A stretch of 64,000 bases of DNA, taken from assembly GCA_008933835.1 (NCBI GenBank), contig WBUG01000001.1:62001-126000 (forward strand), in the 5' to 3' direction. This DNA comes from Bacteroidota bacterium (lineage in GTDB: Bacteria; Bacteroidota; Ignavibacteria; UBA10030; UBA8401). The translations under genes were made by a program, and so were the position numbers. This document shows, in pieces, positions 40,101-49,258 of this stretch. The stretch's first letter is position 1. Every line of letters starts with the position of its first letter. Under the pieces are notes generated by a model. The model was not told the DNA's origin. It saw nothing but the letters and a program-made list of their open reading frames with translations, and ran no database searches.

Positions 40101-40339
40101 CCGAATTCCGCGTCCTCTCCAGCCGCATCGAGGGGCAGGCAGGTTCCGGCAGTGCGCGGAGCGGGTACAGCGCCGAGCTCGGGTACGTGGCGTTCCAGAA
40201 CGTCCATGTCGGGGTCGGCTACAACTTCGTCGGCACCGAGGACCGCGACCTGGTCGGCCGCGAGTACTGGTCCGCCGGCCCGTACGTCACCTTCCGGATG
40301 AAGTTCACCGAAAAGGTGCTGGAGTATTTCAACAAGTGA
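37199..40339 (+). CDS. Large outer-membrane beta-barrel protein associated with DUF11 proteins
   Basis: TTG start, signal peptide MNTINKYGLALLGWMLLLATTVDAQA; alternating barrel-like strands; LYGIYGDNSSVDYTAQTNNPFFVKLERNRSYALFGDFNT...; C-terminal F-x-M-K-F-T-E-K-V-L-E-Y-F. Confidence 0.72.
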   Translation: MNTINKYGLALLGWMLLLATTVDAQAIINEPKEGAKSHFTSQFVAGTGPTNVPVKLLVNGTAVDSGSVRSDGVFEFIGVTVPRGPVTFTVVMKMPGGRLVSTVRRIHIYDVPDSIAFELPEKDLRADGRSQLTANVQLLDKWGVRIEDGYFLTVEADSLSLGMKDLDPATPGVQARLAGGTVAVPVVAPKNAGSYSVKVTASGVERRFHTQFNTPIEPLMLVGSADVSGRYLSTSGDLSQLKSRSLLEDGFHSDGRLALYGRGTVWGDYLLTASFDNTRRRDRLFQEVDPDVLYGIYGDNSSVDYTAQTNNPFFVKLERNRSYALFGDFNTSMNLNELARYDRTFNGAKAHYEGATENADVFVTLTDRKVSVDEIRGQGISGYYFLGRSDVVTGTEKVRIEVRDKRHSQIILSRAEKSRFSDYEIDYEQGTLFFKQPVPSVDSDGNPVFIIVTYEAVSSNVADYSYVLGAQGEKEIVSGLRIGGTAVLDKSNNDFTLLGGHAKYAPSTRFGLGAEFARGYDDLNAGGNAWKVDLSGEPVERLLLTSYVRKVESGFMNQTMGAGGLSGESGSTKYGVGGSYDGIADTKLAAEFYHQLQPVNGTTAEITSVKGTADRSFGSVATIGARVENVSYESALDTAAKRSTLVALRGTLRPADRLNIITEYEHSFSSSAGEQVKPSSATIGAEYRVFNPVLLSYNQKFYGNGGSSSVFGVNTELGYGTTAMGRYQIGNAISGQRNQYSIGLKNTLKLTDELTSNVLVERTRALDRNIVEAQTPDNDAVSLGLEYLPKAAYKASVKGEIGKNRQALRRSFTFGGDLRIANDFTLIDKFTYYDEAREVPQSTAATFADGTLSPEQIGTGLANGTMKKLHNALGLAYRPVDVDWLNAIGKYEKKVEYNGMVQPQSSYNTDIVSLHTFIEPVIGLEIGTKYALKMSSEEAYGLTAATVADFYLVRAEYDLRWNNFDVAAEFRVLSSRIEGQAGSGSARSGYSAELGYVAFQNVHVGVGYNFVGTEDRDLVGREYWSAGPYVTFRMKFTEKVLEYFNK

Positions 40340-40361
40340 TGAACAGCGACCGAACGAACCC

Positions 40362-43300
40362 ATGAAGAGCACACGCCATCATATCGTACGGAGAACGGCC
40401 ATCGCCGCAATGACGGTCCTGACCGTCGTTCTGCCGTCGCTGCTTCGGGCCCAGACGCTCGCCAATTACTCCGTGAGCCGCACCACCGGCATCTCGTACA
40501 TCGGCATCAATTCCACCGGGAACTCGTTCCCGTCCTGGCGGAACAGCACGGACGGGAACTACAACGAGGACGATAACCGGAGCTATCCGGTCGACATCGG
40601 TTTCGATTTCTGGTACAACGGCGTGCGGTACACGCAGTTCTCCGTCTCCACGAACGGGTTCATGGACCTTTCCCCCTCAACGGACGACGGCGGTCCGCTG
40701 GTGCATGCGTACGGACCGTACGACGACGACATGAGCGAGGACAACACGTCGGAGAACACCACGCTCGCCATCGCCCCGTTCTATTACGATCTGACGACGT
40801 ACGGTGTGGTCGATCCGCTCGGCGAAAGCATCCATTACGAAGTCTCCGGAACGGTCGGGAACCGTGTGCTGACCGTGGAGTGGTACCGCATGGAGCCGTG
40901 GGTGAACGGGGGCGGGGGAGACCCGGACTTCACGTTCCAGGTGAAGCTGTACGAATCGACCGGACAGATCGAGTTCGTGTACGGAGCGATGAACCTGAAC
41001 GGGTTCGTCTTCGCCAATCAGGTGTACCAGGTGGCGAAAGGATACACGGCCGGCATGAACTCGGGGACCATCAGCGCTTCTCCGACGGCGGCGCAGCTCT
41101 TCCTGCAGCAGACACCGAACAGCACCACGTTCAGCAATGCGAACGCGTTCGGAAACGAAGCCGACGCCGCGCACAACCTCGGGACGGCACCGGCGTCGAA
41201 CTCCAAGATCACCATCGCTCCGCCGGCCATGACGGCTCCGACCACGCTGACCTTCACCGCGGTCTCGCAGACCGGCATGACCCTGAACTGGACCGATGCC
41301 TCCGCGAACGAGGTCGGTTTCGTCATCTACCGCTCCGATGACGGCGGTGCAACGTACAACTTCATCACCCAGACCGCTGCCAACGCCACGTCGTATGCGG
41401 TCACAGGACTCCTGGCCGGCACCACGTACTATTACCGTGTGTACGCGGTCAATGAAGGACGTCTGAGTTCCGCGCTCTCCGGGAACCAGGCCACGGCGGC
41501 CCCCGGGTCGCCGGTCACGATCGCCTCGGGCTCCTGGAAGAACAAGAACATCTGGTCCACCAACACCGTCCCGGGCATTTCGGACAACGCCACCATCGCC
41601 GACGGGCATGTGGTCACCATCGACTCCCTGGTGACGGTGAACAGCATCACGGTCGGCCAGGGGACGAGCGGAACCCTGCTCATCGGCGATAATGCCACTC
41701 CGCGCACCATCACCGTCATCGGCAACATCGACGTGAAGGCGGGAGGCATCTTCCGCGTGAACGCCAACTCGAACACGTCGTCCCACTCCATCACGACGTC
41801 GGGGAACATCCTGAACGCCGGCCGGTTCGTCATGGCGACGGACGCCGACAGCCGCTGCGCCGTGACGTTCAACAAGAGCGGCACGCAGACCATCAGCGGC
41901 AACGGCGACTCGACGATGTTCCACACCATCACCCTGAACATGGGGAGTTCCCGCACGAACGTGCTGGACGTCTTCGCCACGAACTTCAGAGCGTACGCGA
42001 CCGGATTCCTGACCATCACCAATGGAACGTTCAATCTCGCCACCGGCGCCACCGTCACGCCGTTCACGACCTCCGTCAGCGTCCCCCTCTCCGGCGGTAT
42101 CCGAGTGAACCACGCCTCGGCGGTCCTGAACACGACGGGCGGGAGCACCACGGTGCTCGGCGAGTTCAAGGTGCAGGCCGGCACGGTCAACATCGGCAGC
42201 GCCGCCGATAACAACCTCATCTCGCGCGGCGGTATCTTCGAGTTCTCCGGCGGCACCACGACCGTGGCGGGACGGTTCGAACCGTTCTCGGCGTTCGACA
42301 TCACCGATTTCACCATGTCCGGCGGTACGCTCATCGTGGGGGGGACCGGCAGCACGTCCACCACCTCGTCGCCGTTCACGATGTCGGTCGCCGGTTCCCG
42401 CTTCACCATGAGCGGCGGTACCATCGTCGTCCGGCGGGAAGGGGGCGGCGGCGGGAACGACCTCGGCTTCGTCAACACCGGATACAGCAACTACAGCGTC
42501 ACGGGCGGTACCGTGCAGATCGGCGACGGCTCGACACCGTCCGGACAGACGATGTCCGTGAACACCGCCATCCCGGTCTACAATTTCGTCGTCAACAGCG
42601 GAAACGCCACCGCATTGCTGGTCACGAACAATCTCACGGTCCTCAACGATGTCTCGATCACGCTGGGTACCTTGAACGCCAACGGCCGTGACATCGCGGT
42701 CGCGGGGAACTGGTCGAACAGCAACCAAACGTTCACGCCGGGTACAGGCACGGTGACGTTCAATGGGACCGGCGCGCAGAACGTCTCCCGCGCATTGGGC
42801 GAAACGTTCTACCGGTGGTCCATCGTGAAGACGTCGGGCACCGTGAGCCTGGTGAATCCTGTCACCGTTTCCGATGCGTTTCAGTTGACATCCGGCACTC
42901 TTGCGGTCGGCACATCCTCCCTCACGCTCAACGGTACTGTCACGGGAGGCGGTACGCTCACATCCTCCGCGTCCGGAACCGTTTCCTATAACCGCAGTGC
43001 GAACTCTCAGACGGTGCTCGAGGCGAACTACGGTGATCTCAACTTTTCAAACTTCCTGAAGGACCTGCCGGCGGCGGTCATCGGGATCGCGGGCGCCTTT
43101 AATCCCGGAAATGCGAGCGGTCATACGGTCACCGGGAACACCATCGAATACAACGGCACGGGACCGCAGAGCATCGCATCGTTCCAGTACAACGATCTTA
43201 CCCTGACGAACAACAGCACGAAGACGGTGCAGTCCGGAGCGGACACGGTGCTCGGCTCGCTCACCATCAACACCAATGCGGCGCTCGTCAACAACGGCGT

Positions 43301-46300
43301 CACGCTGCGGGTGATGGGGAACATCGTCCACAACGGTTCGCATTCCGGGACCGGTTCGCTCGTGCTGAACGGTTCATCGTCGCAGACCATCAGCGGCACA
43401 GGAACGTTCCAGAACCTGACCGTCAATAACGCCTCCGGCGCCGTCATCGTCGGCGATAAGACGGTGAACGGGACCCTTACGTTCACGAACGGCGTCATCA
43501 CGACCAACTCCGACACGCTGTACATCGCTTCCGGCGGCTCCGTCGTCAAGACGGCGGGACATGTCTTCGGCTGGCTGAAGAAGTACGTTCCGAACACCGA
43601 CGGCATCACAGTGACCTATGAGGTCGGGGATGCTGCCGTGGCGGATTCCACGCCGGTGACGTTCACCTTTACGGATATGACGTCGGCGGGGAATCTGGCC
43701 GTCACGACGGTCAACGAGGACCATCCGGACGTTTCTTCTTCGTACATCGACCAGACGGCGAATGTGAACCGGTACTGGAGGAGCATCCCTTCCGACGGAT
43801 TCGCCTACACCATCGGAACCGGGTATTCCATCACTGCACGGTTCCGGAATCCGGACGACCTCGACGCCACCGGCAATGAGACGACGTACCGGATGAACCT
43901 CTACAACGGTATCCGATGGGATTCTACGACCGCCGGTACACGGACGACGACGACCAACCAGGCGACCGGCGTCGATTCCCTCGGGGTGTATGTCGTCGGT
44001 ATCCAGGTCACCAGCGGTGCGTACCGGTCCGCCGCGACCGGCAATTGGAACGTGCTCGCGACGTGGGAGCGGTTCAATGGTGTGACGTGGGCGACACCGA
44101 CCATCGGTCAGGGTACGCCGGACTTCAACGACGGACTCATCACCATCCGGAACGGTCATACCGTGACCGTGACGGCCGCGGTGACCATCGACCAGACCGT
44201 CATCGAGTCCGGAGGACAGGTCACCATCAATGGCGGAAACCTGACCCTCAACACCGTCAACAATGCTTTGGTCGTGAATGGAACTCTCCGGTGGCAGGCG
44301 AACACGTTCTCCGGTTGGACGGCGGCCCGTTTGAAGTTCAACGCGGGGAGCGTGTATCAGCATGCGATGACCAATGCGGACCAAACGACCGTGCCGACCG
44401 CGACCTGGGCTGCGTCGTCCACCTGCGAGATCCGTGGTACGACCGGCGGCGACAATAACACTTTCCGGAACACGCTGATTCAGACGTTCGGCAATTTCAC
44501 ATGGGCACCGAGCAGCATGTCGGCTTCGGTGGTCTTCAATGGCCTGTTGACGAATGTGGCCGGTAATCTCCGGATCGCCAGTCCGAACAACAATGTTCTT
44601 GCCCTGTACAACACACAAACCGGGACGACGAATATCGGCGGCAGCCTCATCGTAGAAAGCGGATATCTGCGCATCAAGGATGGCGGTGGAACTGCCGTCG
44701 TCAACGTCGCCGGGAACGACAGTCTTGTCGCGGGTACGCTCCAATTGTCCGATAATGGTGCGATCTATCTTCGAACGGCCGGAGGACTGTATGTGCATGG
44801 TGGCACGTTGGACCTGGCGGCGGCAGGCGTGACCGATTCCCTCACGATCAAGGGGGACCTCGTCCTTGCCGGCGGAACGGTGACCGAGACGAGCACCGGA
44901 AGCGGGGTCATCGCCCTTCAAGGGACCGCGGTCCAGAGCTATACCGACGGTGCGACGATCTCCAACAACATCAATTTTGTCGTCTTCAGCAATGCCATTG
45001 CCGATCTCGGGACCGGCGTCGTGGGCGGTCAATCGTTCACGGCGGCAGCCGGCTCTACCTTGCGATTGGGGAACACAGCCGGAATCACATCAGCCGGAGC
45101 GACCGGGAACGTTCAAACGACGACGAGGACCTTCTCCACGACCGCGAACTATGTGTACAACGGCGGAGCGGCGCAGGCGACCGGCAACGGACTTCCGGCG
45201 ACCGTCAACAAGCTCGAGATCGACAATGCCGGCGGAGTGACCCTGACAACCAGCGTCAGCGTCACCGATTCGTTGAAGTTGACCAATGGGAACCTTGCCA
45301 TCGGTTCGAACACGCTCACCATCACGAACGTCGCCTCGCTCACGAGCGGTACGTTGTCGAGCGGAGCGACCGGTACGGTCATCTATAATAGAGCATCGAA
45401 CGGACAGGCAGTGTTGCCGATGCCGTACGGCAATCTGACGTTCAGCAATTTGAACAAGATCCTCCCGTCCGGAACGGTCTCCATCGCCGGGACGTTCACC
45501 CCCGGTTCTGCCACCGGACACACGACCACCGGGAACACCATCGAGTACAACGGCAGCACACCGCAGAACCTCGCCGCGTGGGCGTATTACAATAACCTCA
45601 CCGTCAGCGGCACCAATTGGAAGAAGCTCACCGGAAACACGACGGTGAACGGGAATCTGAGCGTTTCGAACGGCACGCTCAGTGACAGCATCTACACGCT
45701 CACCGTGAAGGGGAACATCGCCAACACGTCGCTCATCACCGGCACCAATTACCTCGGGAAGACGGTCCTCACGTCCGGAGCGTCGGCTCATGCGCTCAGC
45801 GGGAACGGCCGGTATTGGATCCTGGAACTGAATGACGTGAACGGTGCGACCGCATCGGCGGACATCACCATCGACAGCATCCTGGTGCTGACCTCCGGCG
45901 TGCTCACGGCCAGTTCCAATACGGTCATCTGCTCGGCACTGCCCGGCGTGTATCGTCCGGTGACGGGCGGACACGTCAATGGCCGTATCCGCAAGACCGT
46001 CAGCGCGAGCCCCGTGCCGCAGAACTATACCTTCGAAGTCGGTGATGCGGCGGCCTACACTCCAGTTGACATGACGTTCCAGTCCGTGAGCGTCGCCGGT
46101 ACCGTCACCGCATATCAGACCACGGGCGACCATCCGCTCCTGAAATGGTCCGGTCTCGACCAGACGAAGAGCGTGAACCGGTACTACACCCTCAGCGGGT
46201 CCGGACTGACCTTCACGACGTACGATGCCACGTTCAACTTCGTTTCGGGTGACATCGACGGTGGGGCGAACACGGCGTACTTCTTCGTGAAACGGTACAA

Positions 46301-49247
46301 CGCCCCTTCCTGGTATCCGTCCACCGTCAACGTACGCCAGTCCACCAGCACCCGCACGCTCGGTATCACGGCGTTCGGCGATTTCGCGGTGGGTGAAGCG
46401 GCCTCCATCTTCTACTGGACGCAGGGCGCCGGGACCTACAATTGGAGCGACGACTATAACTGGAGTTCGCACAGCGTGCCGACCGCCGGCAACACGGTGG
46501 TCTTCGACGCGGACGATACGGTGGAGGTCAACATCGCGGCGGTGTGCAAAGACCTCATTCTGCACAATGATACGCTCCGTCTCACCATCCTTGCGGGGAA
46601 GACCCTCACGGTGAACGGGGATCTGACGCAGTACAGCGGCCAGTTCAGCACGCGGGCGTCGTTCCCGGCGGTGACCGGAACCGTATCGATGCTCGGCGGT
46701 CTCTTCGGATACGACTCGTCCGGCGGCACGCAGACGGTGGCGGTCCAGACGTACCGTGAGCTTCGCCTCTCCGGCGGTGGCACCAAATCGGCTGCCGGTT
46801 CCTTCACGGTGAACCGGAACCTCACGATCGCGCCGTCGGTCACGTTCGCGGGGGGCGCGAACACCATCACCGTGAAGGACAGCCTCACGAATGACGGGGT
46901 CCATACCAGCACCGGTGCGGGCAGGATCCTGCTCGACGGAACGACACAGCACCGGCTCGGCGGCAACGGGTCCTTCGGAAATCTGGAACTGAACAATGCG
47001 TCCAATGGCGCGACGCTCGCCGGGACTCTCACCGTCAACGGAACGCTGACGCTCACCGGCGGGGTCATCACCGCGCCGAACGATACGCTCATCATCGGGA
47101 TGGGCGGCACGGTCAGCCGCACGAGCGGACATGTGAACGGGTTCCTCCGGAAACGTGTCTCGCCCGCGGCGGACTCGCTCACGTACGAGCTCGGTTCGGC
47201 GTCGGCATCGGAATATCTGCCCGTGACGGTCTCGTTCGGTACGGTCTCCACCGGCGGAAGGCTCACCGTCGGGATGCTCGCCGGAGACCATCCCGACCTC
47301 GTCAATTCGACGCTCGACCCCGACTCGACCGTGAGCCGGTACTGGACCGGCGGCAATGACAGCATCGTCTTTGATTCGTACAACATCACCGTGCAATGGC
47401 TGGCCGGTGAGAACCCGGGCATCGCCGACAATAACGATATGGCGTTCGCCATCCGTTCCAACACCGGCGTATGGGATGAACTGCTCCCCGGAACCCTGAC
47501 ATCGACGAGTTTCCGCGGGATGACCGGGACGTCGTTCAGTTCGTTCGCGGTCGGAAAGGGGATGTCACGGCGCTTCACCTCCGTTGCGACCGGCAACTGG
47601 TCCGCGAACGCGACGTGGGACCTGAACAAGGTGCCGAAGAAGCGCGATTCGGTGCTCATCGTCTCGCCGCATGTGGTGACCCTGACGGCGAACAGCCGCA
47701 TCGAACACCTCGCCGTGAACAGCGGCGGCGAACTGGCGGACGCCGGATACACCCTAGACCTGTACGGCAATATGTCGTTCAGCGGCAAGTGGAGCGGCAC
47801 CGGACAGATCCGGTGGAACGACGCCACGACCGATACGCTCACCGGTACGGGAGGGAAAGCGTCCGGCAGTTCCACGCTCTATGTGTACGGCGGGAACAAG
47901 TTCGTCAACACGTCGAACGACACGCTGGCGGCCGTCCGCATCGGTGCCGGGAACACGCTCACGAATCTCGGTTCGGTGGCGGTCGCCGGTACCATCACCG
48001 GCGACAATGCCGGTTCGACATGGGCCAATGCCGCCGGCTCGCTCGTGCGGGCGGGCGGTACGTTCCTGTCCACCGGAGCGCTCACTGCGACGGCGTCCGG
48101 AAACACCGTCGTCTACAACGGCTCCGGCGCACAGAGCGTGAAGACGACGACCTACCACCACTTGCAGACCGGCACCGGCGGTACGAAGACCATCGGCGGG
48201 AACATCACGATGAAGGGGGATGTGACGATCGGTGCGGGGACGACGCTGGCCGCGGGATCGACCACCGATACGGTCTATGGAAATTGGACAAATAACGGTA
48301 CATTCACCGCTGGTACATCCACCATCGTCATGGGCGGTTCTGCAGCAGCGGCCATGGCGGGTGCCACGACCTTTGCGACGCTGACGCTCAACAAAGCGGA
48401 CAGCATCACGACCGTCACCTTGTCCAACGGCATGCAGGCCGGAACGCTGGCGATGACGAAGGGGACGATGAACACGGGCGCCAATGTCATGACCATCACC
48501 GGCACCCGGACGGGGAACGGCGTCATCAATGGGACCGTGACCCGCACGCATACCTTCGCCGCGGCGACGGCGTACGCATTCGAATCGCCCTTCACCACGG
48601 TGACGTTCGCTGCGGGAGGGACGCTGCCGACCTCGTTCACCGTGCAGACCGTGCTGGACAGTACTCCCATTGTCAACACGACGATGGACCCCATTAATCG
48701 TTACTACGTTCTGTCGCAGACCGGCGGTTCGGGCTACAAGCACGCTCTGAGGCTCCACTATGAGGACACCGAGATCGGCGCTCCGAACTCGGAGACCGCT
48801 CCGCCGCTGAAGATGTGGCGCGACTCGAGCGGCACGTGGGTACGTCTGGGAGCCACCGGCTCCAGCACGGTGCAGAATTGGGTCGAGTTCGATTCCGTCG
48901 TGAACGTCGGTTCGTTCGGCCTGTCGAGCCGCCGCATCACGAACGTGATGCTCACGCTCTCGGCCAACGCGACACATCCGTCCCCCGGGGACGAAGTAGA
49001 GTATACGGTCGCGTACAACAACTACGGCGACGGTCCGGCGTCGAACTTCATCGTCATGGCGCCGGTCCCGTTGAACACCTCGTACGTGGCGAACAGCGTT
49101 ACGGTGAACGGTTCGCCGGCAGCGGACGGTTCGCCCGGTGTTTCGGTCGGGCCGTCGGCCCTCACCATCAATCTGTCGACCATCCTGGGGGGAGCGGTTC
49201 CGGGATCGGCATCGGGGAACTTCAAATACAAAGTCACCATCAATTAA
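40362..49247 (+). CDS. Giant (2961 aa) secreted repeat protein: N-terminal adhesin-like domain, FN3, four beta-helix/'GNW...W' super-repeats, C-terminal DUF11
   Basis: Single uninterrupted ORF; signal peptide; FN3 APTTLTFTAVSQTGMTLNWTDASANEVGFVIYRS; repeated GHVNG..YEVGDA..DHP..NRYW units; DUF11 end GDEVEYTVAYNNYGDGPASNFIV. Confidence 0.85.
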   Translation: MKSTRHHIVRRTAIAAMTVLTVVLPSLLRAQTLANYSVSRTTGISYIGINSTGNSFPSWRNSTDGNYNEDDNRSYPVDIGFDFWYNGVRYTQFSVSTNGFMDLSPSTDDGGPLVHAYGPYDDDMSEDNTSENTTLAIAPFYYDLTTYGVVDPLGESIHYEVSGTVGNRVLTVEWYRMEPWVNGGGGDPDFTFQVKLYESTGQIEFVYGAMNLNGFVFANQVYQVAKGYTAGMNSGTISASPTAAQLFLQQTPNSTTFSNANAFGNEADAAHNLGTAPASNSKITIAPPAMTAPTTLTFTAVSQTGMTLNWTDASANEVGFVIYRSDDGGATYNFITQTAANATSYAVTGLLAGTTYYYRVYAVNEGRLSSALSGNQATAAPGSPVTIASGSWKNKNIWSTNTVPGISDNATIADGHVVTIDSLVTVNSITVGQGTSGTLLIGDNATPRTITVIGNIDVKAGGIFRVNANSNTSSHSITTSGNILNAGRFVMATDADSRCAVTFNKSGTQTISGNGDSTMFHTITLNMGSSRTNVLDVFATNFRAYATGFLTITNGTFNLATGATVTPFTTSVSVPLSGGIRVNHASAVLNTTGGSTTVLGEFKVQAGTVNIGSAADNNLISRGGIFEFSGGTTTVAGRFEPFSAFDITDFTMSGGTLIVGGTGSTSTTSSPFTMSVAGSRFTMSGGTIVVRREGGGGGNDLGFVNTGYSNYSVTGGTVQIGDGSTPSGQTMSVNTAIPVYNFVVNSGNATALLVTNNLTVLNDVSITLGTLNANGRDIAVAGNWSNSNQTFTPGTGTVTFNGTGAQNVSRALGETFYRWSIVKTSGTVSLVNPVTVSDAFQLTSGTLAVGTSSLTLNGTVTGGGTLTSSASGTVSYNRSANSQTVLEANYGDLNFSNFLKDLPAAVIGIAGAFNPGNASGHTVTGNTIEYNGTGPQSIASFQYNDLTLTNNSTKTVQSGADTVLGSLTINTNAALVNNGVTLRVMGNIVHNGSHSGTGSLVLNGSSSQTISGTGTFQNLTVNNASGAVIVGDKTVNGTLTFTNGVITTNSDTLYIASGGSVVKTAGHVFGWLKKYVPNTDGITVTYEVGDAAVADSTPVTFTFTDMTSAGNLAVTTVNEDHPDVSSSYIDQTANVNRYWRSIPSDGFAYTIGTGYSITARFRNPDDLDATGNETTYRMNLYNGIRWDSTTAGTRTTTTNQATGVDSLGVYVVGIQVTSGAYRSAATGNWNVLATWERFNGVTWATPTIGQGTPDFNDGLITIRNGHTVTVTAAVTIDQTVIESGGQVTINGGNLTLNTVNNALVVNGTLRWQANTFSGWTAARLKFNAGSVYQHAMTNADQTTVPTATWAASSTCEIRGTTGGDNNTFRNTLIQTFGNFTWAPSSMSASVVFNGLLTNVAGNLRIASPNNNVLALYNTQTGTTNIGGSLIVESGYLRIKDGGGTAVVNVAGNDSLVAGTLQLSDNGAIYLRTAGGLYVHGGTLDLAAAGVTDSLTIKGDLVLAGGTVTETSTGSGVIALQGTAVQSYTDGATISNNINFVVFSNAIADLGTGVVGGQSFTAAAGSTLRLGNTAGITSAGATGNVQTTTRTFSTTANYVYNGGAAQATGNGLPATVNKLEIDNAGGVTLTTSVSVTDSLKLTNGNLAIGSNTLTITNVASLTSGTLSSGATGTVIYNRASNGQAVLPMPYGNLTFSNLNKILPSGTVSIAGTFTPGSATGHTTTGNTIEYNGSTPQNLAAWAYYNNLTVSGTNWKKLTGNTTVNGNLSVSNGTLSDSIYTLTVKGNIANTSLITGTNYLGKTVLTSGASAHALSGNGRYWILELNDVNGATASADITIDSILVLTSGVLTASSNTVICSALPGVYRPVTGGHVNGRIRKTVSASPVPQNYTFEVGDAAAYTPVDMTFQSVSVAGTVTAYQTTGDHPLLKWSGLDQTKSVNRYYTLSGSGLTFTTYDATFNFVSGDIDGGANTAYFFVKRYNAPSWYPSTVNVRQSTSTRTLGITAFGDFAVGEAASIFYWTQGAGTYNWSDDYNWSSHSVPTAGNTVVFDADDTVEVNIAAVCKDLILHNDTLRLTILAGKTLTVNGDLTQYSGQFSTRASFPAVTGTVSMLGGLFGYDSSGGTQTVAVQTYRELRLSGGGTKSAAGSFTVNRNLTIAPSVTFAGGANTITVKDSLTNDGVHTSTGAGRILLDGTTQHRLGGNGSFGNLELNNASNGATLAGTLTVNGTLTLTGGVITAPNDTLIIGMGGTVSRTSGHVNGFLRKRVSPAADSLTYELGSASASEYLPVTVSFGTVSTGGRLTVGMLAGDHPDLVNSTLDPDSTVSRYWTGGNDSIVFDSYNITVQWLAGENPGIADNNDMAFAIRSNTGVWDELLPGTLTSTSFRGMTGTSFSSFAVGKGMSRRFTSVATGNWSANATWDLNKVPKKRDSVLIVSPHVVTLTANSRIEHLAVNSGGELADAGYTLDLYGNMSFSGKWSGTGQIRWNDATTDTLTGTGGKASGSSTLYVYGGNKFVNTSNDTLAAVRIGAGNTLTNLGSVAVAGTITGDNAGSTWANAAGSLVRAGGTFLSTGALTATASGNTVVYNGSGAQSVKTTTYHHLQTGTGGTKTIGGNITMKGDVTIGAGTTLAAGSTTDTVYGNWTNNGTFTAGTSTIVMGGSAAAAMAGATTFATLTLNKADSITTVTLSNGMQAGTLAMTKGTMNTGANVMTITGTRTGNGVINGTVTRTHTFAAATAYAFESPFTTVTFAAGGTLPTSFTVQTVLDSTPIVNTTMDPINRYYVLSQTGGSGYKHALRLHYEDTEIGAPNSETAPPLKMWRDSSGTWVRLGATGSSTVQNWVEFDSVVNVGSFGLSSRRITNVMLTLSANATHPSPGDEVEYTVAYNNYGDGPASNFIVMAPVPLNTSYVANSVTVNGSPAADGSPGVSVGPSALTINLSTILGGAVPGSASGNFKYKVTIN

Positions 49248-49258
49248 TCGGAGCGGTC

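Noticed and set aside
45090-47396. 768-aa minus-strand ORF inside the giant surface gene
   Set aside because: Shadow ORF; the plus frame is continuous over 2961 codons with clear repeats
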